DNA of 64,000 nt from Eulemur rufifrons (GCF_041146395.1 NC_090984.1:80487114-80551113); one strand, 5' to 3'; positions 48,066 to 62,471 are shown, numbered from the stretch's first letter. Notes: generated by a model from the sequence alone, not told the origin. Translations and numbers: made by a program.

Positions 48066-49257
48066 GGGGAAGATATAATCAGGATGGTATGTTTAGCTCA
48101 AAGGTAAGTACTATATTAAATATAAGATGCTTTCTGCCCTAAGATTATAAATTACTTATATATTTAATTTCTGGGAGACAGGGAAGAAAACCGATAGATA
48201 TTACAAAGTGACTAGATGTGTTATAAACACACAATTTGATAAAAATATAATTACTATTTTGTGATTTGAATATTTCAGTTATTAGTAAATCTGTACACTG
48301 AAGATATGGCTCAGTGGCTACAAAAATACTTCCAGAATCCTCTAGCCTCCCTTTTGGTATGAACTTTCTCTGATCTCATTCTATGATAGAAATACAAAGT
48401 ACAGTATCATTTTCTTTATAAAACAATAGCACAGAATAATTAAAGGATGGGTGTGACTTGGAGAGTTAAAGAGAATTTTTAGTAGAAAGTCAGCATAAGT
48501 GCAGGTACAGTGGTAGAAACTGATACAGTGCATGGAAGAGGCAGGAAAAATAATGATTTGACTGAAGCAGAGAATTTGTGTATGAAGCTAACTTTGGTTG
48601 GTAAGGGGCTCATTGCATACTGTGGAAGATCACGAATGCCTGGCTCAGGATTTCACACATTAGTTAATAGATTCATAATTTAAACTAATATACCATTATG
48701 TTGTAGCTACTCCATTTCAATCAAGTTTATTTATTTATTTATTTATTTTTTACATAGTCAGGGCTTCCGATTGCAATACATTTTAACACAGTTATATGTA
48801 ATTGCTTTAGAGTCTGTCTACCAAACACATTGTGGTATCCTTTTCACTTTTCTTTCCTCCTTCCTTTATTTTTGATTTAAAACAAAATTACACCACAGAG
48901 TGTCCTAACACTCTGGATTAGTCAATAAGTTAATAAGCAAATACCTATATATTCATTAAAAATGAATAAAAATATTTAATATGCAAAAGTATGGTACCTC
49001 TAGAATAGTTTATTTTCAGAGTGCAGGTACAACCTGCATTTTTTGTTATGTTTTACCCTGACATTTCTTATGTATTTTTTAAAACAAAATCTAGTTTCAT
49101 TAAAAAATATTTTGGGAAAATGGGGAAAATTTATTGTACACAGAGATTTATACACTGTATATTTATTATGTAATAATAAACAAAGCCAGTATAGAAATTA
49201 TATAGACAGCATGGCTAAAATCCAAAGTTAAAAATTCTATTGTCCACTCATTTATAG
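48066..49257. other. Unique sequence with a TTTA tetranucleotide repeat
   Basis: A (TTTA) tract of about five units lies at 48726-48746. No gene or recognised transposon; the ORF at 49043-49231 lacks motifs. Confidence 0.5.
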
Positions 49258-51690
49258 CACCTTTTTTTTTTTGTTTAACTGATATATAAGTGACAAATAA
49301 AATTTTTATATATTTAAGGTACACAATATGATGTTTTGACATACATATACATTGTGAAATGATTACCAAAAACAACCTAATTAACATAGCCATCATTTCA
49401 CATAGTTACCTTTTTGTATATTGTGAGAATCTTTAAGATCTACTCTTTTATCAAATTTCAAATAAATAATACATTATTATGAACTATAGTCATGATGCTG
49501 TACATTATGTCTCCAGAACTTATTCATCTTAATACTGAAGGTGTGTCCCCTTTGACCAACATCTCCCTGTTTTCCCTAGTCTTTGGTCCCTGGTAACCAT
49601 CCCCTCCTGCTTGCTCTCTGTTTCTTTGAGTTTGACGTTTTTAGATTACATATATTAGCAATATTATGCTATATTTATTTGTCTTTCTGTGTCTGGCTTA
49701 ATGTTCTTCAGGTTCATCTATGTTGTCATAATGACAGGATTTCCTTCTTTCTTAAGGCCAAATAATATTCCAGTGTGTGTAACATTTTCTTTATCCATTC
49801 ATTTGTTTATGGATACTCAGGTTGATTCCATATCTTGGCTATTTTGAATCATGCTGCAGTTAACACAGTAGTGCAGATATCTCTTTGACATATAGATTCC
49901 ATTTCCTTTAGATAAGTACTCAATAATGCAATTTCTGGATCATATGGTAGTTCTAATTTTAAATTTTTAAGGAAATTCCATACTGTTTTCCATAATGGTC
50001 ATACTAATTTACATTTCCACCAACTATATGCAGTGGTTTCCTTTTTTCCACATCCTTGCCAACACTTGTTATGTTTTGACTTTTTGATGATGGCTGTCCT
50101 AACAGGTGTGAGGTAAAAACTCAATGTGGTTTAGATTTGTATTTCCCTGATGATTAGTAATATTGAGCATCTTTTCACATGCCTCTTGCTTATGTGAATA
50201 TACTCTTTGGAAAAATGTCTATTCAGGATCTTTGCCCTATTTTTTAAATTAGGTTGTTTTCCTGTAATTTAATAGTATGAGTTCCTTATTTACTTTGGAT
50301 ATGTACTTATCAGATATATGGTTTGCCAATATTTTTTCCCATTCTAGGGCTGCCTTTTCATTTTGTTGATTGTATTCATTTACTATGCAGAAAGTTTTTG
50401 ATGTTGTCCCACTTGTTTATCTTTGTTTTTGTTGCTTGTGTTTTTGGTGTTATATCAAAATCATTGCCAAGAACAATGTCATGGAGTTTGTTCCACATAT
50501 TTTCTTCTGGTAGTTTTACATTTTCAGGTCTTATGTTTAAGTCTTTAATTTGTTTTGAGTTGATTTTTGCATATGGTGTGAGAGAAGGGTCCAGTTTCAT
50601 TATTCTACATGTGGATATCCTGTTGCCCCAACTCCATTTATTAAAGTGACTATCCTTTCCCTGTTGTGTGTTCTTGGTATCTGTTGAAGTCAATTTACCA
50701 TTAATATGAGAATTTATTTCTAGGCTCTCTATTCTGTTCCATTGTTCTGTGTATCTGTATTTATGCTACTACTATGTTCTTTTCATTACTGTAGCTTTGT
50801 AGTATATTTTGAAATCAGGAACTGTGATGTCTCTGCTTTGTTCTTATTGCTTAAGATTATCTTGGTTATTCAGGGTCTTCTGGATTATTCTATATCTGTG
50901 AAAAATGCCATTGCACTTCTAATAGGTGTTGCATTGAATCTGTAGATTGCTTTTGGCAGTGTGGACATTTTGATAATAATGATTCTTCTGGTCCATGAAC
51001 ACAAGATATCTTCCTGTTTATGTCTTCATTTTTTTTCATCAATATTTTGTAATTTTCAGTGTACAGATCTTTCACTTCTTTGCTTAAATTTATTTCGAAG
51101 TATTTTATTCTTTTTGATGCTACTTTAAATAGGATTTTTTTCATAATTGCTTTTACAAATATTTCTTGTTAGTGTATAGACATGCAACTGATTTTTTCAT
51201 GTTGATTCTGTATCCTGCAACTTTATCAAAGTTGTTTATTAGTTCTAAGAGTTTTTTGGTGGAGTCCTTAGGGTTTTCTATATATAATGTCATATCATCT
51301 GCAAAGGGGAACAATTTACCTCTTCCTTTCTGATTTGGATTCCTTTTCTTTCTCTTGTCTAATAACTCTGGTTAGCACTTCCAATACAATGTTTACTAGA
51401 AATGTTGAGAGTGGAATCCTTGCCTTCTTCCTAATCTTAGAGGGAAAAGCTTGCAATTTTTCACTATTGAGTATGATGTTAGCTATGGGTTTGCCATATA
51501 TGGCTTTTATTGTGTATGATGAGGTACATTTCTTTTAATTTGTTGGGAAATTTTATCATGAAAGGATATTGAATTTTGTCAAATGCTTTTTTTTCTTCAT
51601 CCTGTTAATGTGATATATCACATTTATTGATTTGCATATGTTGAACCACCCTTGCCTATAAGGGCTAAATCCCATTTTATTCATAAGTAT
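49258..51690 (-). mobile_element. Old L1 (L1MA-like), antisense, 2.4 kb of ORF2 and 3' UTR
   Basis: A T-run at 49262-49273 opens an antisense L1: 3' UTR ('taaggtacacaatatgatgttttgac'), ORF2 end ('ctggatcatatggtag', 'ccacatccttgccaacacttg') and back to the RT domain ('catatcatctgcaaagggg', 'ttagctatgggtttgccatatatgg'). Minus-strand ORFs such as 50693-50376 and 51144-50890 carry recognisable L1 ORF2 wording (FNKWSWGNRISTCRI; KYFEINLSKEVKDLYTENYK) but are broken by stops and frameshifts. No near-intact frame survives. Confidence 0.9.
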
Positions 51691-52230
51691 GTATTCTAAA
51701 TGTTTTCTCCTAGTTTTGGCCTTACCTATTTATTTTCTTAATAATATATTTTAATAGAGGTTTATTTTTTCATTTTGAAGAAGCCTTATTTTTTAAAGAA
51801 AATTGTAGGTAATGCTTTCTATATGCTAAGAAATATTTTGCCTAAGTCACTGGGATATACTTTAACTTTCTTCCTACACTTTATACCTTTTGGCTTTAAG
51901 TTTAGGCCTGTCATCACCTCTAAATAGTTTTTGCATATATTGTAATATTTTGTTTACTTACATTTAATGCAATTATTAATATGTTTAGATCTGCATCTAT
52001 AATTTCACAATTGTTTATTAGTCACATCTGTTTTTTTAATTGCTCTTCTGTTTCTTTTTTCCTGAATTTTAACTTACTCAAACATTTTCATTATATGTTT
52101 TAATTACTCTATTGGATTTTTATCCATAACTTTTTGCACTATTTTTAGTAGTCTCTATATTTACTAAAGTACTCATGCTCAATGTATCAGTCTACTTAGA
52201 ATTAATATTGCAGAACCTCAAATGTAGATA
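51691..52230 (-). mobile_element. Ancient L1M fragments, antisense
   Basis: 51790-51960 ('tatgctaagaaatattttgcctaag', 'ttggctttaagtttaggcctgtcat') is antisense ORF2. 51960-52225 ('tttacttacatttaatgcaattattaatatg', 'gtcacatctgttttttt', 'atcagtctacttagaattaatattg') is antisense of the more 5' region of L1M. The latter is cut by the L1 that begins at 52231. Confidence 0.65.
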
Positions 52231-52611
52231 GGAGTCAAGATGGCGGACGAGAAAAACCGCCAGCCAGAGTGTCTCTGCAAGACAGACAGATCTTAGAAGA
52301 AAGTGAAAAAAAATAATCAGGCAGATGAAACTACAGGAGACTGCAAGTGAAGAAGCTACGGAGGAGAATTGGAAGGAGAAAGGCCCCCCAAGAGGCTTGG
52401 AGACCAGCGACAAGGGTAGGTGGAGCAGCTTCATTTCCCCTTCTTTGCGTTTTAGACGCGGGTGGGCTTTTGAGCGGAGAGACCTGCCCACACCAGCCCA
52501 GAGACGGCCACCGCCAGTGAGCCATGAGCCTCTTGCGGACAGGGCAGCAGGCTCCCATCTCCCTCGGGGCACCTCCCAGGTCACAGACCCGAGCCAATCG
52601 GCAGGCGCCAT
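52192..52611 (-). other. Antisense 139-codon ORF crossing the L1 5' edge
   Basis: The frame begins with ATG at 52611-52609 within the L1 5' UTR, on the opposite strand, and runs out past the L1 start (52231) into flanking DNA, ending at 52192. The C-terminal part has a hydrophobic stretch (SCSFICLIIFFHFLL). Human L1 has a short antisense frame, ORF0, in its 5' UTR that can join flanking exons; the position here is similar, but the sequences are not evidently related. It overlaps other antisense frames (52331-52621, 52618-52953, 52739-53122), so chance in GC-rich DNA is likely. Confidence 0.15.
52236..52246 (+). promoter_or_regulatory. YY1-type site at the L1 5' end
   Basis: caagatggcgg lies about 6 bases from the L1 start. 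A YY1 site (AAGATGGCGG type) at this position is known in human L1, where it directs accurate transcription start. The match to the motif is exact; its use here is inference. Confidence 0.65.
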
Positions 52612-53324
52612 ATTGCTTCATTCTCCCCTCCCCCTTTGCCTACCGGCCACTGCTGAGAGACAATTTAGCCACCACCCAGAGGCATCTGCAGGGAATGGGA
52701 CCTCTCCTTTGGGGGACCTACAGCAGACTGAGGGGTACTCAGATTGTGAGCTCCTTACCCACTCGCCCTCCCAGGTGCTGCTTGCCTGGTGAGTCCAGGA
52801 AAGTGGGGCAAATCCTGAGGCAGAGAGACACCGATCCAGCTTGGGCAGACTTGAGACCAGCACTCTTCTCCCTGGAAGGGGCAGGGATTGATCTCCATGG
52901 CCCCGGGGACAGGCCTGCAGACCAGATCCCATACACCCAGGCCTCAATTGCACTGCCCTGGGGCACAGAAGGGTTATTTGTGAACAACCCTATTGTGTGT
53001 GCCTTCAGGGGCAGACCAGTGTGCCTGATGGGCAACCCTCCTCTCACAGGAAGGCGCCCAGCCCAGTTTGCGATCCTGGGCAAGGAACCTCCTGGCCTGT
53101 GTGACAGCCAGGGTAGATCCACTGGCTTGAGGTCCTGCCTCCTGGCAGAGGCCAGGGAGAAACTGCGGAATAGGGGAGGGTGGAAAGGACCAAGGCCTGC
53201 TCTAGACTGTAGGTTTCAGACAGCCCCAACCCCACACGCAGACTTTCCTGCTAAGAGGGGCCATTCCAGCCCCTCCCTGGCAGCTTTGCAAAGAGGCAAA
53301 GAACAGACCTTTGACCCCTGCTAA
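52524..53324 (+). CDS. Uninterrupted 266-codon ORF inside the L1 5' UTR, function unknown
   Basis: An ATG-started frame of 266 codons, ending at TAA 53322-53324, lies wholly in the 5' UTR, upstream of ORF1 and in the same direction. The predicted product is rich in Pro, Gly, Arg and Leu, with no transmembrane helix, signal peptide or catalytic motif that I recognise; three CxxxC-like spacings are not convincing. GC-rich sequence has fewer stops, which favours long chance frames. Yet ORF1 and ORF2 of this copy have each gained several disruptions, while this stretch has none. I do not claim that it is translated. It could be chance or a lineage-specific L1 upstream ORF. Confidence 0.15.
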   Translation: MSLLRTGQQAPISLGAPPRSQTRANRQAPYCFILPSPFAYRPLLRDNLATTQRHLQGMGPLLWGTYSRLRGTQIVSSLPTRPPRCCLPGESRKVGQILRQRDTDPAWADLRPALFSLEGAGIDLHGPGDRPADQIPYTQASIALPWGTEGLFVNNPIVCAFRGRPVCLMGNPPLTGRRPAQFAILGKEPPGLCDSQGRSTGLRSCLLAEAREKLRNRGGWKGPRPALDCRFQTAPTPHADFPAKRGHSSPSLAALQRGKEQTFDPC

Positions 53325-53603
53325 CAGCATTTGTGGAGCTTGAGGTCAGGCTCACCCAATGCAGCTCTGCCCACACTCACTCCCTGACCTGCCCCCACTG
53401 AGGTGCAGAATAAGGACACACCTGGAAGTCCCAGGACCCCACCCACCACGTGAGGCACTAGAGTGCTTCTCCAGAAGAACGAGAGCTGGTTACAGGACCC
53501 AAAAACAACACTGCAGCCTGCCCCTCCCAGCAAGCACCACATACTGTCAAGGAGGTCATTCTGCACACCCTTTTACTGCATCTACTGACTCATAATAAAG
53601 GGT

Positions 53604-54705
53604 GTGGTCAAATCTTATCCGCAAACACCACCTAATGGCTCAAAGACTAAACAGGGTGTGTCATCATTCAAACAAAAATCTAAAGGCAAGAAGCAGCTGT
53701 TGATCCAGAAGGGAAGGAAGCAGCGAAAGAACTCCAGAAGTATGAAGAATCAAACGGAAAGCATGCCCTCAAAGAGAAACACCAGCTCTCTAGCAATGGA
53801 CATTAACCAAACTCAGACCACCAAAATGACAAAAGAACAAGAATTTCAAACATGGATCATCAGAAAACTGAGCAATATGCAAGAAAAAAATGGATAACCA
53901 ACACAAAGAAACCACACAAAAAAATCCAGGACGTGGAAGAAAAATTCACTAAAGAAATTGAAATATTGAAGAAAAATCAAACCGAACTCCTGGAAATAAA
54001 GAATTTATTCAGGGAACTACAAAACACAGTGGAAAGCCTCAAGAGCAGGGTAGATCAAACAGAATCTCAGAGATTGAAGATAACATCTTCCAATTAAATA
54101 AGTCAGTTACAGAGATAGAGCAAAGAAATAAGAGAAAAGACCAGGGTCTGCAAGAAATGTGGGATTATGTGAAGAAGCCTAATGTGAGAGTTATGGGCAT
54201 TCCTGAAGGTGAAGAAGGAAATACGCAAGGGCTGGATAAGCTATTTGAAGATATAATTGAGGAAAATTTCCCAGGCCTTGCTAAAAATCTAGATATACAG
54301 GTACAAGAAGCCCAAAGGACCCCTGGGAGATTCATAGCAAATAGGAAGACACCACATCATGCAGTCATCAGACTGACCAAAATATCCACTAAAGAGGCCC
54401 TTCTTTGAGCTGTAAGAGGAAAGAAACAAGTAACATACAAAGGAAAGCCCATCTGAATATTGCCAGATTTCTCAACTGAAACCTTACAAGCAAGAAGAGA
54501 CTGGGGCCCCATCCTCACTCTTCTGAAACAGAATAATGCCCAGCCTAGAATCTTGTACCCAGAAAAGCTAAGTTTTGTATACGAAGGAGAAATTAAGACA
54601 TTCTCAGAAGAACAAAGACTGAGGGAATTCACCAAGACAAGACCAGCCCTTCAAGAAGTACTCAAAACAGAGTTGCACATGGACCAGCACAAGAAACACT
54701 CATGA
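53604..54705 (+). pseudogene. L1 ORF1 (nucleic-acid chaperone), broken
   Basis: L1 ORF1p is a trimeric RNA-binding chaperone that coats L1 RNA. All its parts are visible. The N-terminal basic segment is 53604-53890. The coiled coil (53900-54090) includes EVEEKFTKEIEILKKNQTEL. The RRM (54180-54410) includes NVRVMGIPEGEE and NFPGLAKNLDIQVQEAQRTP. The C-terminal domain (54460-54705) includes STETLQARRDWGP and EKLSFVYEGEIKTF. The frame is broken by an indel in the A-run near 53883-53890, a one-base loss near 54062, and two TGA stops at 54406-54408 and 54454-54456. Both stops replace an Arg CGA expected from the family, i.e. CpG-to-TpG decay. ATG 53604 is the first in frame. Confidence 0.9.
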
Positions 54706-54795
54706 ATGTAAAACTACTCAAAAGCTAAAGATCAAAGGCCAGATACGACAATGGCTCAAGAGAGAAAACATAGCACTGAAGTTCTGTCCAACAAG

Positions 54796-57277
<2,482 letters not shown>

Positions 57278-58300
57278 AGGATATAGAATTCTAGATAGAT
57301 TTTTTTTTTCTTTCAGCACCTGTTCATTGGCTATTGTTCTCCATTGTTCCTGATGAGAATTCAATGTTCATTGATATCATTATTTGCCTCTAGATGCTTT
57401 CTTTAGCTATATTCATGATTTTCTCTCCATATTTAATTTTTAGCAATTTAATCATGATTTTTTTCTACTTATTCTGCTTAAGTTTCATTGACATTTTTTA
57501 CCCTGCAAGTACATACTAAAAAATATTTAATATTCTTTTCTGCTATTACTTTATTTTACGAAATAAAAATATTTTTTGTTTCTGCCTCAATCTCTTTCTC
57601 TTCAATACTGGGACTTCTAATTACATATATGCTAGATGCCTTGATATCTCTCAGGTCACTGAGGCTCTCTTCTTAGTTTATCTTTACTGAGATTTCCAAT
57701 TTCTTTCTGCAATATGACCATATTTTCCTTACATCATTGAACATGTTTTAAATAAGCTGTTTACAAGACTCGACTGCCACTTGAACATGAGTCATTTCAG
57801 GAGTGGCTCAATTGACTGCTTTTTCTCCTGATTATAAGTCACATTTTCCATGTTTCATTTTTTTAATGTTTAAATTTTAAAACTTGCCTCCTGGACATGG
57901 TGGATTGCATACTGCAGAGTCCTACAATAGTATTCTGATGATAATATTTTTGTTCTAGCAGGCAGATATCTTGGCTGGACACAAACTCTAACCCCTGCTT
58001 CCTCTGATGTGGTAAGCAGTAAAATATCCATCTGTTTCTCTTAGGCTACCAGATGACTCCTTTCCTGAAGTTTTCCCTGTCTATGCACAGTTAAGAGATA
58101 AACCAAGGACCTGAGTTATTATCATGTACCAACTTCTTGATATTTTATTTCTAGTGTTTTTTGGTCACTTTCCACCAGCTCTGGTACCTTCACATTCTAA
58201 TTTCTAACCACTAATTTCTCAATAGAGCGAGACTGGGGCTTTCTGCTTGAGTTCCAGCCTTGCATCATCCACTTTTGGTGAAGATCAGGGCATGTTTCCA
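57278..58300 (-). mobile_element. Ancient L1M 5' region, antisense
   Basis: 'atagaattctagatag', 'cttctttcagcacctg'-type wording, 'ttgttcctgatgagaattcaatg', 'ctaattacatatatgctag', 'ctcctgattataagtcacattttcc', 'tttttgttctagcaggcagatat' follow the antisense order of the L1M region upstream of and within ORF1. About 500 bases that should separate this from the L1M at 52225 are missing, so the L1 at 52231-57277 or a later deletion removed host sequence. Confidence 0.7.
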
Positions 58301-58442
58301 TGCAAATAAAATACATAAATGCAAATACCACCAAATGCAGTTTGCCTCTTTTGAGAGTTGACTTCAGCCTCTACCTGTCTTTGAGCATTACATGGTACTT
58401 GTAAATGTAATCAATTCTGCTCTAAGAAAACATAGTGCTCCT

Positions 58443-59400
58443 AAACGCTTCTGCACAGCCAAGGAAACAATCTACAGAATGAGAGAAAATATTTGCATTC
58501 TATGCCTCCAAATAAAGGGCTAATAAACAGAATCCACAAAGAATTCAAGCAAATCAGCAAGAAAACATCAAACCACCATTAAAAACTGGGGAAAAGACAT
58601 GAACAGAAGCTTTTCAAAAGACAAATGGCCAAAAAACATATGAAAAAAATGGTCAACATCACTAATCATCAGGCAAATGCAAATCAAACCACAAGGGGAT
58701 ATCACCTAACCCCAGTGAGAATGGCTTTTCTCAAAAAGTCCCAAAACAATAGGTGCTGGAGTGGATGCAGAGAGAAAGGAACACTTGTACAGTGTTGATG
58801 GGGCTGCAAACTAGTACAACCTCTCCAGAAAATAGTATGGAGATTCCTCAAAGAACTAAAAGTAGACCTACCATTTGATCCAGCAATCCCACTACTGGGT
58901 ATTTACCCAAAAGGTTACTTTATCAAAAAGACACATGCACTTGAATGTTTATTGCAGCAAAATTCACAGTCACAAAGATGTGGAATCAACCCAAGTGCCC
59001 AGCAATACATGAGTGGATAAATAAAATGTGGTATATGTATCCTGTGGAGTACTATTCAGCCACTAAAAAATGAATTAATACCTTTTATAACAATCTGGTT
59101 GGAACTGGAGCTCATTCTCCTAAGTGAAGTATCACAAGAATGGGAAAACCACTGTACTCAATATTAAATTGAAACTAACTGAACAGCACACATATGCACA
59201 ATACAATGTAAAATTCAGCAGAAATCAAAAGGGGGGAGGGGTGAGCAGGGGACGAGGGGATGGGTGAAATCATACTTAACAGTTACAGTAGACACTATCT
59301 TGATGATGGACACACTTGTAACTTTGCCTCAAGCAGTACAAAAGCAATCCAAGTAACCAAAACATTTGTAACTCCATAATATTCTGAAATTTAGAAAAGA
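58443..59400 (+). mobile_element. Older 5'-truncated L1, sense
   Basis: Begins in the ORF2 C-terminal region (cttctgcacagccaaggaaac) and reads through 'ggacatgaacagaagcttttc', 'gatccagcaatcccactactgg', 'tggtatatgtatcctgtgg', then a 3' UTR with a ggggggaggggtgagcagggg tract and ends 'aacatttgtaactccataatattctgaaattt'. Reading frames are degraded and the tail is almost lost. The same older subfamily as 9323-10250. No clear target duplication. Confidence 0.93.
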
Positions 59401-62338
59401 AATCATCATTATATGCAAAATAATGCAGTTAAAACCACAGGGTTTATAGGAGAAAAAATAGGTTAGGCACACAGCAGTCAAAAACTTCATCAATGACATT
59501 TAAAAAAAAGAATGTTGGTAAAAAACGGTAGTCCATTTTTGTGTATGTTAAATAGGAGATACATAAATACTAAAATAAATGTGATGCCTTGTTTTGTAAA
59601 AGACTTGAAATTTACTTATGGAAGTGAGTGTTGGAAAGTTTGCAGTTTGTGAGTTATTGTGAAGTGGTAGAAGGATTGTTTTCTGAAATCTTAAAGTCAT
59701 AACACCAGTAGATGTAGATGTGTGTGGGTCACAATACATGGAATGAACTGAGGGAACTAGTAGATACAAGTGTGTGTATGCACAAGTATTTTGTGTGTGC
59801 CCATGGAATCAAGTTCAGGTGAATTCAGTTTTCTGGATTCATATAAATTTTCTCATAGATTAAATTGGGTTTAAGCAAAATGAAATTTGAATTATATTCA
59901 AATTATTTTCTAACATATTAATTGCTTTGGAGCGAATTTATAGTTTCAAGATAAGCATTACATAAGAACTGACTGTAGTGTTTTTTTTTTAATATTTATA
60001 TCAGTTTGCACTTATTTGTAGAATTAGTCTAAAACAAGCTATTTTGTCATTACTGAAAACATAACCTCCATTTTTTCATTTTGAACTTTATGGATACTTT
60101 TTCTGTGTCTGGATCATTCACTTATTTGTAAATTTCTTTCACAAATTTGTAAAATTTGTTGGTGCTTTGCATTAGCAGTATTTTATTAATTTCTTTTCAG
60201 TTTTTGGCTATTTTGACTAAACCTGCTATGAATATTCTCATGGATATATTTTGGTCTATATGTAAGAGTTGCTGTGTCACAATGCATATGTACATTTATT
60301 TGTTGTAGTGACACATAGTTTTTCAAGAGAATTGTAACAGTTTATATTCATGAGCATTGTATAAGATTTCCACATGCTCCATATCCTCACCAATACTATT
60401 TATGGCCCTTTAAATTTGAGTACTTTGTAGAATTTTGCCCTATTACATAAACTAATGTATACATGTTCCTATTTAGTAGAGGGATTTAGTTTTAAAATGT
60501 TACTGTAATGACTTTTTTAGAAAGAAAGATTTATTAAGAGTAATTCAAGAAATAAAATAATGGTACTTAAAAATAATTAAACACTGATTATATACTGCCT
60601 CAGAGAATCTCTAAATTTCAGTTTAGTAAGTTTTGGTAACTTCATATTTCAGATCAAATGATCACCTCCTAAACTCATCAAATCACTTAGAACCCATTAG
60701 ATTTTTAGGCAAAAATTATCAAGTGGATATACTTTATCAAATGAAAGGTTTCCAGTGATTCTTCTAGGTATAAATGCAAAGAAGTCTAGAAATGAAATTG
60801 CAGCTTGAAATTTACTGTAATTTTTATCCAAAATCTATATATATCCTAAATTAAGATTGTTTAAAATAATTGCTGAACAAAACTTAATACTGGGAAATGT
60901 GCTGGGGAGTAGAAAATGTTTTGGAGGAGTGAGTGCACTGTTTCAGTAGCAATTTAGATGTTTTTTTCTTTCTAATGTTTGTGAAACAAAATCTATTTAG
61001 TAGCTGAAGACTTAAAATATCATAGCATGCCTCATGCTAAAGAAAGGAAGAAATGTGAAAGAGGCAAAAGTTTCACAAGGAAGGCCATGAAAGAATTTAT
61101 TTAGTTTCCCAAGGTCACTGAAATAAATAGGAAACAGGTACAGTCTCTCTTAATTATAAGGAATCTCTGGGGAAATAAAGATAAGTAAAATTCAAATTAA
61201 TTTTCAACCCTAGCATTATTTCACCTATTGGTCACCAATGGCTTTGCCAACTGGAATTTGACCTGACATTTGTTTTTCGATCCATTTAATGTCTTCTTCT
61301 TACCTTTTGGTGGAAATGGTGGCAAGAGAACTGGAAGAAACCTAAATAGTCACAATGAATTAGGTAACTGAGAAACAGTGTACATTCTTCTTTTAGCAGA
61401 TCAATGATGTAGAAACAAGCACTAAATGAGCAAGGAGTTTGCAAAGGTCACACTGTTAATGGGAGGTCCAGGACTATCACTCAATTACTTTAAAATTTCT
61501 AAGATAATATTCTTTCCTCTGGTATATATTGCTATATGAGTTAATAAGTAAAACATGATTCCATACATGTTTATAAGTACACGGAGTATATTCAAATAGG
61601 AAAGAGTAACACAACTGATGCATGTATGTATGCCTGTGTATGTCTTTTATATCTAAAGATGATCTCAAAGAAAAGGAGTTTCACTGCACTTGAAGAAGAG
61701 AAATAAGTAGAGACAACTCAAGAAAGGGCTTGATGGATTATGTAGCAGAAGACTTGACAGAGGAGAAAAAGGCAATTGCAGGATGAAATCTCTACTCTGC
61801 AGGAGAGAAAATCATGAAGCTATTAAATTCAGGCTCATCTTCAGTGGCCAGATTTTTGTTCACTGGTTGAAAAGAGAAAGAATAACCCACCAAAAAAAAG
61901 GATGATAGAATTTTAAAATACTTAGTTTGAAAAGACTGGGAATAGATACTTCAAGCATCTATTGATTCGAAATGGTAGCCCCAAACCTAGGAACACCTTT
62001 TTTTAACAGAAGATATATTTGAGCATGGTTTAGTTCTAGGATAATGAGGTCCATTTACTCCAGATTTTGAGAGTACGTTAATTTGAAGGTTTAAATAATT
62101 TTCCCTTTTTGAGTTTAAGAAATGTAGATTATATTAATTATGTGTATAGGTATTTATCATGCAATTTCAAACTGTCAACATTCCGTTAACTCCACTGATA
62201 TAAACTTTTATAATATACCCAAGAGATAAATATGTCTTTGACTCCATGAATATTTAGTATAATTTACAAATTTTATCTTGGATAATAAAAAACATATTTA
62301 AGGTCACTACATTAAGTGATTAGTTGAAGCTTTTGTTT
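59401..62338. other. Unique, gene-free sequence
   Basis: 2.9 kb, AT-rich, without recognised repeats apart from short T-runs (59980-59989). ORFs are short and motif-free. Weak antisense L1M-like wording near 60110-60420 ('gctatgaatattctcatgg', 'gtataagatttccacatgctcc') may be a very old L1 remnant, but I cannot delimit it. Confidence 0.45.
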
Positions 62339-62471
62339 AAGAAATATCTAGATCACAGCTCCAAGCGAGCTCTGACTCGGGGGGATGGGCGGTACATGGG
62401 CAACGTATGTAACCTGAACTTTTGTACCCCCATTGTAAGCTGAAATAAAAAAAAAAGAAATATCTAGATCA
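62339..62471 (+). mobile_element. 99-bp L1 3' stub with perfect 17-bp target duplication
   Basis: The insertion (62356-62454) holds only the last ~85 bases of the young L1 3' UTR (gagctctgactcgggg, gcggtacatgggcaacgtatg, then 'cttttgtacccccattg') and an A10 tail. aagaaatatctagatca is repeated exactly at 62339-62355 and 62455-62471. The insertion point TTT/AAGAAA fits the L1 endonuclease preference. Intact CpGs and the perfect duplication suggest a recent event. Confidence 0.97.

Larger units (their letters stand above)
52231..53603 (+). promoter_or_regulatory. L1 5' UTR with internal promoter region
   Basis: The element starts with ggagtcaagatggcgg, the usual L1 5'-end wording, and then 1.37 kb of GC-rich sequence with many CpGs, strikingly different from the AT-rich surroundings. 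By analogy with other L1s this holds the internal RNA polymerase II promoter for the full-length transcript. Apart from the YY1-type box I cannot point to further factor sites with confidence. It carries long open frames on both strands. Confidence 0.8.

Noticed and set aside
52325..52792. 155-codon sense ORF overlapping the 266-codon frame in the L1 5' UTR
   Set aside because: Two overlapping frames in GC-rich sequence; the longer one was kept as candidate, and this one has no independent support.
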